Part shown: piece after piece, positions 58,898-64,000 of the stretch
Layout of the letters: each line of letters opens with the position of its first letter
Position numbering within the stretch: the first letter of the stretch is position 1
Assembly (NCBI GenBank): GCA_030248295.1
Contig: JASANH010001563.1
Span: 248,001-312,000, forward strand
DNA from: Mesodorylaimus sp. YZB2_4
Lineage: Eukaryota > Nematoda > Enoplea > Dorylaimida > Dorylaimidae
Direction of reading: 5' to 3'
DNA: 64,000 bases
The notes under the pieces: model-generated
What the model saw: the letters and a program-made list of their open reading frames with translations, nothing else
Told to the model about the DNA's origin: nothing
The model's database searches: none
Program-made: the position numbers and the translations under genes

Positions 58898-59988
58898 TCA
58901 CTCTTTTAACGCCCCGTGTAATGTAGCTGATAAAGTTCTTCGCCCTGCAAGCAAATGGTGCAACAACAAGAAATATAAGGTTGTCGATTTACCTCCGTCA
59001 TTTCGATGCTCGCACAGGTAAATTCCCTGCCAAGTTCCCAATTTCAGTTGTCCATCAACCACTTGAATTTGCAGCGTGGCTCCGATCAATGCAGTTTTGA
59101 TGTGACCAGTAATGTCGTCCGGACCTTCCATGACGTGTCCGTAAGGCAGATTCTAAAATAGCAACCGCGTTATTCACGATAAATGATGGGATCAGATGAC
59201 TTGAGCAGCCATCAGTGAAGACGCTTTGGGATTTGAGTAAAAATTACTTGGATTAAGGGTTTGATAAAAACCTCTTGCGATCGTATAAGCCACTGGAAAC
59301 CGGGATTATATGGCATTCAAAAGAAACGCGATTTGAAAAAAATGAACATAAACTCCGCACTTTGCTCCACACACTGTCATCAGCCGCAGGGGCGGCACAC
59401 CATAAGCTTACCTCTGGCACGATCGTATTTAGAGCCATTTCCATATCTTCTCGAACTTTCTTATCCCAGTTCTACAGCAGGGGATCGAATCTGATGACCT
59501 GGGAACTAGCATAATTACGTCAGCTTACCTCGTTTAGCATTATGCTCGCTGTCGTGTGCTGAACTAGAAGCAAAAACGTTACACTTTTTGACGTTCATTG
59601 ATCTGTCACAATAACTGGCAGAAATAACACTTGGGCAGAACATTGGGCTGTTCTGGCAGAAATAACTTAAACTTTTGACACCAGTTGCTGTTTCATGCCA
59701 CGCATATGCCACTCTCGTACCTTGTTCGTGCTCCCTGCTTTTGCTCTGTACAAGATAGACAAGTACACACTGGGAGCGTGGAATGCTCTCCCAAGAAAAG
59801 TCTACAGGGAAGATTTCATGGAGTCGTAACTTACTCGACAAATTCAGTATTCCAATTTTGACTTGTTTCATTTCAGGGAACGCCTTGACCACTTCGTTCG
59901 TCACTAAATGACAACCTCGAGATTTTGCTGGCAAGGTGATATCACGATGAAACCAATGACTTCCCACTGCTTTCGCCACAGATGCCAT
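58898..59988 (-). CDS. YjbQ/UPF0047 family protein
   Basis: Five exons, complement of 58898..58944, 58993..59152, 59412..59471, 59529..59563 and 59835..59988, join to 151 residues, close to bacterial YjbQ. The order HRDITLPAKSRGCHLVT, QHTTASIMLNE, DMEMALNTIVPE, MEGPDDITGHIKTALIG, LGTWQGIYLCEH is diagnostic. The conserved His/Glu/Asp residues around QHT and EGPDD.. H line the active-site cavity. Bacterial members complement thiamine-phosphate synthase loss weakly, but the cellular role in animals is unknown. An intron of 271 bases separates the first two exons. The gene is divergent from LONP2, 256 bases away. Confidence 0.92.
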
Positions 59989-60244
59989 GTTTCTTATCAA
60001 TGCGTAAAGTGAACATACGGTCCTAGTGATGACCACTTGACCTCTTTTGTGAACACCGCCTGTTATGTAACGACGATGCTCAGGCACCTTTTGTGTGCGC
60101 ACGGATGTCTGCTGGTTAGCGCGAATATCTAAATCACTTGTATCCGGGTGAATGTCCTGGTTGCGTCCTGGTTCTAGAGCATTCTTCTTCTTCATCGGGC
60201 GACGAAGGTCCTCGAGTGCAGCTAACGAGTTCAGTGCTGTCGAA
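59989..60244. promoter_or_regulatory. Shared upstream region YjbQ / LONP2
   Basis: The 256 bases between two divergent start codons should hold both promoters. No other feature was recognised. Confidence 0.5.
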
Positions 60245-63200
60245 ATGTCGAACACAAATCGCATTGTGGTCCCAGACAACTTGCCATTTATTCTTGTTAC
60301 TGACGGAGTTGTCTTCCCCGGTTCCACATTACGAATACCATGCCGGGCATCGCAAAAGTTAGTCAATTATTATAATTTGGAGTTGCCTAGTCTAGACAAC
60401 ATTATATTTTCAGCATCGCCGTAGTCGAACAGCGTCTGATGAACGCTATATCTCTACGAAATTCTCTGATCGGGATCGCCTTTCATCGATCATCGAAAGA
60501 TGCGAAGGTGAAGTTGTTTTGGGCATTTCAGTTTTCAACAATTCTATAATTTGTCGGCTTTGCTGCTTCTACTTTCAGAATGAGTCGGACATTGACGGTT
60601 TCCACGACATCGGTGTGGCTGCTATTGTGACGCAGGTGGTAGGTACGAACTGGCCTCGTCCATCCTACACTATCCAAGTAACGGGCGTGTGTCGAGTTCG
60701 AATCGGAAACGTTATTTCGTATAAGCCATTCCTGTACGCCAGTGTCACTCAACTGGATAAGTATCCTGGTTGGTTTTTTTGGGGTACTTCCCATATCATT
60801 TTCATCTGATTGTTTATTCCGTTGTAGGTAAGGCCTTGGCAGTGCCATCCTCTGAAAATGAAGCCAAGCCTTTCGTGGAAGATGTTATACAACTCATCGA
60901 TATGTTGCCCAAATCTTCTTCGGTTTTGCAATTAAAGGTATGCTAATCAATATTTATTGGCTGTGACTCCATATTCAGCTCAAATCAATCCTTTGAAGCT
61001 TCTTTCATATTTTCTAGAAAATCATCGCTTCAGCGCCCATAGACTACATCGTTGACTTGGTTGGCGCAGCGGTTGAAAGTTCATACGCGGAGAAATTATC
61101 CGTTTTGTCTACAGTTGACTTGGACAGACGTATACAGATTGTGCACGGCTTTGTGAAAAGGCAGTTTGAGGTGAGTTAATCCGAAGCATTGGCGACCTGT
61201 GAGACCCCTATCTCTGTAGTGCAACCCACACACATGCGAGTAGTGTTGTGAGGGTGGGCAGTTTTACGGACCCATATGCCGTACACTCTGCCAAGAAGGG
61301 GCTTATTAGAGAGAGGGGCACTTATTGTCTCAATTCCAATTGGTTATCGGCCTACTGCACTAAAGCGGCTGCTGTCTCAACTTTTTTCGCGCAGTAGAAA
61401 TAGCATTTTATGTTTTTCCATTTCGTAAGAATACCAGTCTACTGTCCTCGCTACCTTCGATATCTGATCTTTAGCGAGGGACTTACCTGAGGGGCCACGA
61501 ACATATACAGGCACTGTTTTCCTGACTGTTGTTTTTGCTCGTTGATGTCATTGCATTCATTTTAGAAATATAAATCATCATCCGGTGAAAACGGAGGAGG
61601 TAACTTCACAGTGGAGGTTTTCCCAGAATCGGTCAAGGTAGATGATATCACGAAGGCGCTTATCAGCGGGTTGATGAATCGCGATTTTGGACCCGTCCGT
61701 GGTGGCATTGGAGGAAATCGAGGCGACTCGAAGACGGAAGAGTCAGAAAATTTGGAAACTAAAATCAAGTAAGCAGTATTTGACAGTTTCGGGATTGCTG
61801 CCTAAGCAAGTCAGTTTAACTTACAGACAAGCGAAAATGCCGGCGGAAGTCGAGAAAGTGGCAATGGAAGAGTTGAGAAAGATGAAGATGGCCAGTCAAC
61901 ACGAGTATCCTCTCATTCGGTAGGTACTGCAACTTCTGGTTTGATTTGGGGAGTGGGGGAGTCTACTTTTCCACTCTTATTTTTTTACCAAATGCCTAAT
62001 ACAGACTTTATTTTCAGGCAGTATTTGGAACTGTTAGTCGAGTTGCCATGGAATATGGAAACTAAGGACACTCTAAATTTGCAAAAAGCGAGGTGAGAGT
62101 GGCTTTCTCTTTTCTTCTCTTAAATTTGGACGCAACTTGTTGTAGGGCTGATCTGGACGAAGATCACTATGGACTGGAAACAGTCAAGAAACGTATTCTT
62201 GAGTACTTGGCTGTGAAACGCATGCAAAATTCGCTAAAAGGTCCGATTTTATGTTTCGTCGGTCCGCCAGGCGTTGGAAAAACGAGTATTGCACGATCAA
62301 TTGCTCGAACGCTGGGAAGAAAGTTTTATCGGCATGTTTGTCTTTTTGCTTTTTCTGCAAATTAGTGAAGAATGAGATTTTTAGGATTTCCTTGGGTGGC
62401 ATTTCGGACCAGACGGATATTCGAGGTTTCAATCGCACTTACGTGGCCTCCATGCCTGGTCGTATTATGAATGGATTAAAGGCGGTGGGGTCGAAGAATC
62501 CTGTGTTTCTGTTGGACGAAGTGGATAAGATTGTAAGTCTAATAGTGACTGGCAGGTGCGTATTTGACTTTGCTGGGCCTTGTAGCATTCCGGACTTCGA
62601 GGCGATCCAGCGGCCGCCTTGCTCGAAGTATTGGATCCAGAGCAGAACTTCCAATTTATTGATCAGTGAGTCAGGACAGATTCGTTTTTGCGGGCTGTAA
62701 GCAACGAGCCTTTCCTGTAGCTATTTGAATGTACCGTTTGATTTATCGCATGTTCTGTTCGTGGCCACGGCCAATAACGCGGCCGATATTCCAGGGCCTC
62801 TGGCTGATAGGATGGAGGTGCGCAAAGGGAGAACTGAATTCTGATGGGAAGCCGTGGGGAGATTGGTTGATGTTTAGATGATCACTATTCCTGGGTATAC
62901 CCCCGAAGAGAAGTTATCTATCGCCCAGAAATACTTGGTGCCGAAACAATTGAAGGAGCATGGACTGAACGAAGGACACGTCACAATTCCTGAGAAGAGC
63001 TTAAAGATAATTGGTATGCTCTGCAGATTGTAGCCAAACTCTGTTTCTAAATTGTAGCCATGGTTTCTCTTTCAGTGCACCGCTATACTCGAGAAGCTGG
63101 TGTGCGAAGTTTCGAACGAAAACTCGGCTCGGTTATGCGCGCCGTGGCGTTGAAGGCGGCCGAACGACTCAGCGAGAAAGGATCAGTGCAGTCGGCAGAC

Positions 63201-63557
63201 TCTGTCGAGGCGGATGCGAATACGCGAGTGCAGACTATGGGCGAGTTTCCAATCGTAATTGACGAACAGGCGGTGGAAGATATTCTCGGGGTAAGTTTTA
63301 ATTGGCTGGTGTCTTTGTGAATTCCAGTTGGTTTTGCGGTTCAGCTGCCATTGTATGGATTCGAGGCGGCAGAGCAGCTATCAACGCCTGGTGTAGCTGC
63401 TGGTCTGGCTTGGACTCCGTTTGGTGGCGAGATCATGTACGTGGAGGCGACCAAGATGGACGGCGAGGGCAAACTGACCTTGACTGGCCAGTTGGGTGAT
63501 GTCATGAAGGAATCGGCACGCGTGGCACTAAACTGGCTGAGGAGCCATAGTGGACAG
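60245..63557 (+). CDS. LONP2: LONP2, peroxisomal Lon protease (3' end outside window)
   Basis: Fifteen exons are visible (60245..60357, 60414..60507, 60579..60768, 60828..60937, 61018..61170, 61566..61768, 61827..61919, 62018..62092, 62146..62331, 62385..62532, 62586..62665, 62721..62817, 62878..63013, 63076..63290, 63345..63557), 702 codons of about 850. The N-terminal Lon domain ([27 protein letters not shown]) is the peroxisomal type. The AAA+ module shows Walker [10 protein letters not shown], Walker [24 protein letters not shown] and [16 protein letters not shown]. The protease domain begins [14 protein letters not shown] and its Ser-Lys dyad lies beyond the edge. It degrades damaged matrix proteins and assists peroxisomal import. 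Intron 9 has a GC donor (62332-62384). Confidence 0.96.
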
Positions 63558-63576
63558 GTAAGCACAATTGTGTGAC

Positions 63577-64000
63577 AGCGGCCGCGGTGGTGTAGCGGTT
63601 CGGCATTCGTCTCTCCGCACTGCTTGGGAGCGAGTGCCTGGACTCGTCTTGGGTTCGATCCCCGGTGATGGAGGTCAGTTTGCGAACCATAAACCCTCGC
63701 TGAGCTTGCACGCCAGGCCGGTACCCAAAAGCCAAACCCAAAACCACCCTTTTGGGTACCGGGTGAGTCACCCGGTACCCAAAAGGTGCTCCGAGTGGAG
63801 AGACGGAAGCCAAACGAGTAGGCAGTCTCGGCTGTCGAACACCGACAGGGTTAAAAGCCCGCCCGCCATCGTTCGAGGAAGTCGGTGTGGGTCCAGGATG
63901 CCCTCGCGTGGAGGTGCTCCTAGTGTAGACGCGCAGAGGGACGCTGCCGTGAGAGCTGGTCACCTCATGTTCATGTTTTACTACATCACCAAACGCCTAT
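63577..64000 (+). mobile_element. tRNA-derived SINE with a large internal palindrome
   Basis: It lies inside the last visible LONP2 intron. The head has a Pol III A box (TGGTGTAGCGG, 63588-63598) and B box (GGTTCGATCCC, 63652-63662) at tRNA spacing. The body contains a near-perfect palindrome, 63745-63788. The right part (GAGGTGCTCCTAGTG) recurs at 35709-35765. The end and any tail are not resolved before the window edge. The parent tRNA is not identified. Confidence 0.8.
63745..63788. repeat. 44-base palindrome within the SINE
   Basis: Arms of about 21 bases, CTTTTGGGTACCGGGTGA on the left and its complement on the right, are separated by one base, with one extra C in the left arm. As RNA it would form one long hairpin. 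Confidence 0.9.

Noticed and set aside
63502-63963. Minus-strand 153-residue frame at the right end
   Set aside because: It is the translation of the SINE.
1-64000. CRISPR arrays, prokaryotic operons, LTR or virus-like elements
   Set aside because: None was seen. The window is spliced eukaryotic DNA throughout.

Overview
This is eukaryotic nuclear DNA from an animal with a compact, intron-dense genome. Nearly every gene is cut into short exons by GT-AG introns, mostly 45-80 bases long. Neighbouring genes are often only 150-600 bases apart, and the products are typical metazoan proteins (SF3B1, LONP2, HIP1R, WDR24, a goliath-type RING ligase, TMIE, an EGF-type ligand). Several start codons sit 15-41 bases after a good 3' splice site, as expected for spliced-leader trans-splicing or 5' UTR introns. 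One repeat family carries GCCTAA arrays, the complement of the TTAGGC telomere unit known from nematodes. A nematode or another small trans-splicing invertebrate fits best, but the species cannot be fixed from this window.

Layout, left to right: 3' end of WDR24 (+); a Ral GTPase (-); an orphan rhodopsin-like GPCR (+); a hypothetical protein (-); a two-LIM protein (+) with a transposon-like insert in its second LIM domain; a repeat block (RTE LINE fragment, tRNA-like stretch, long-TIR MITE); an 18-exon SLC13 transporter (-); a REEP5-type ER protein (-); a TARBP2/Loquacious protein (-) divergent from SF3B1 (+, 21 exons, two intronic C/D snoRNAs); GPN3 (+); MITD1 (-); HIP1R (+); PIP4P/TMEM55 (+); a LYR microprotein like the one from human MIEF1 (+); intronless OSGEP (+); two MITEs; a VOPP1/WBP1-like PPxY membrane protein (+); a GPCR remnant (-); a single-pass membrane protein (+); a goliath PA-TM-RING ligase (-); a DHHC palmitoyltransferase (+); a large zinc-finger gene built of repeated units (-); a C1orf53/DUF5522 protein (-); an EGF-like transmembrane ligand (+); TMIE (+); a YjbQ/UPF0047 protein (-); and peroxisomal Lon protease LONP2 (+), which runs off the right edge with a tRNA-derived SINE in its last visible intron.

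The genes look like ordinary independent housekeeping and signalling units, not a dedicated cluster. The unusual content is in the introns and mobile DNA: an intron-like element inside a LIM-coding exon flanked by a 6-base direct repeat, twin snoRNAs with the same LSU rRNA guide, a MITE family with telomere-like internal repeats, a 7-base microexon, and a zinc-finger protein of repeated ZnF-ZnF-FLYWCH/FAR1-like units. Three genes (the Loquacious-like gene, MITD1 and the zinc-finger gene) show one-base frame conflicts, which may be assembly errors.
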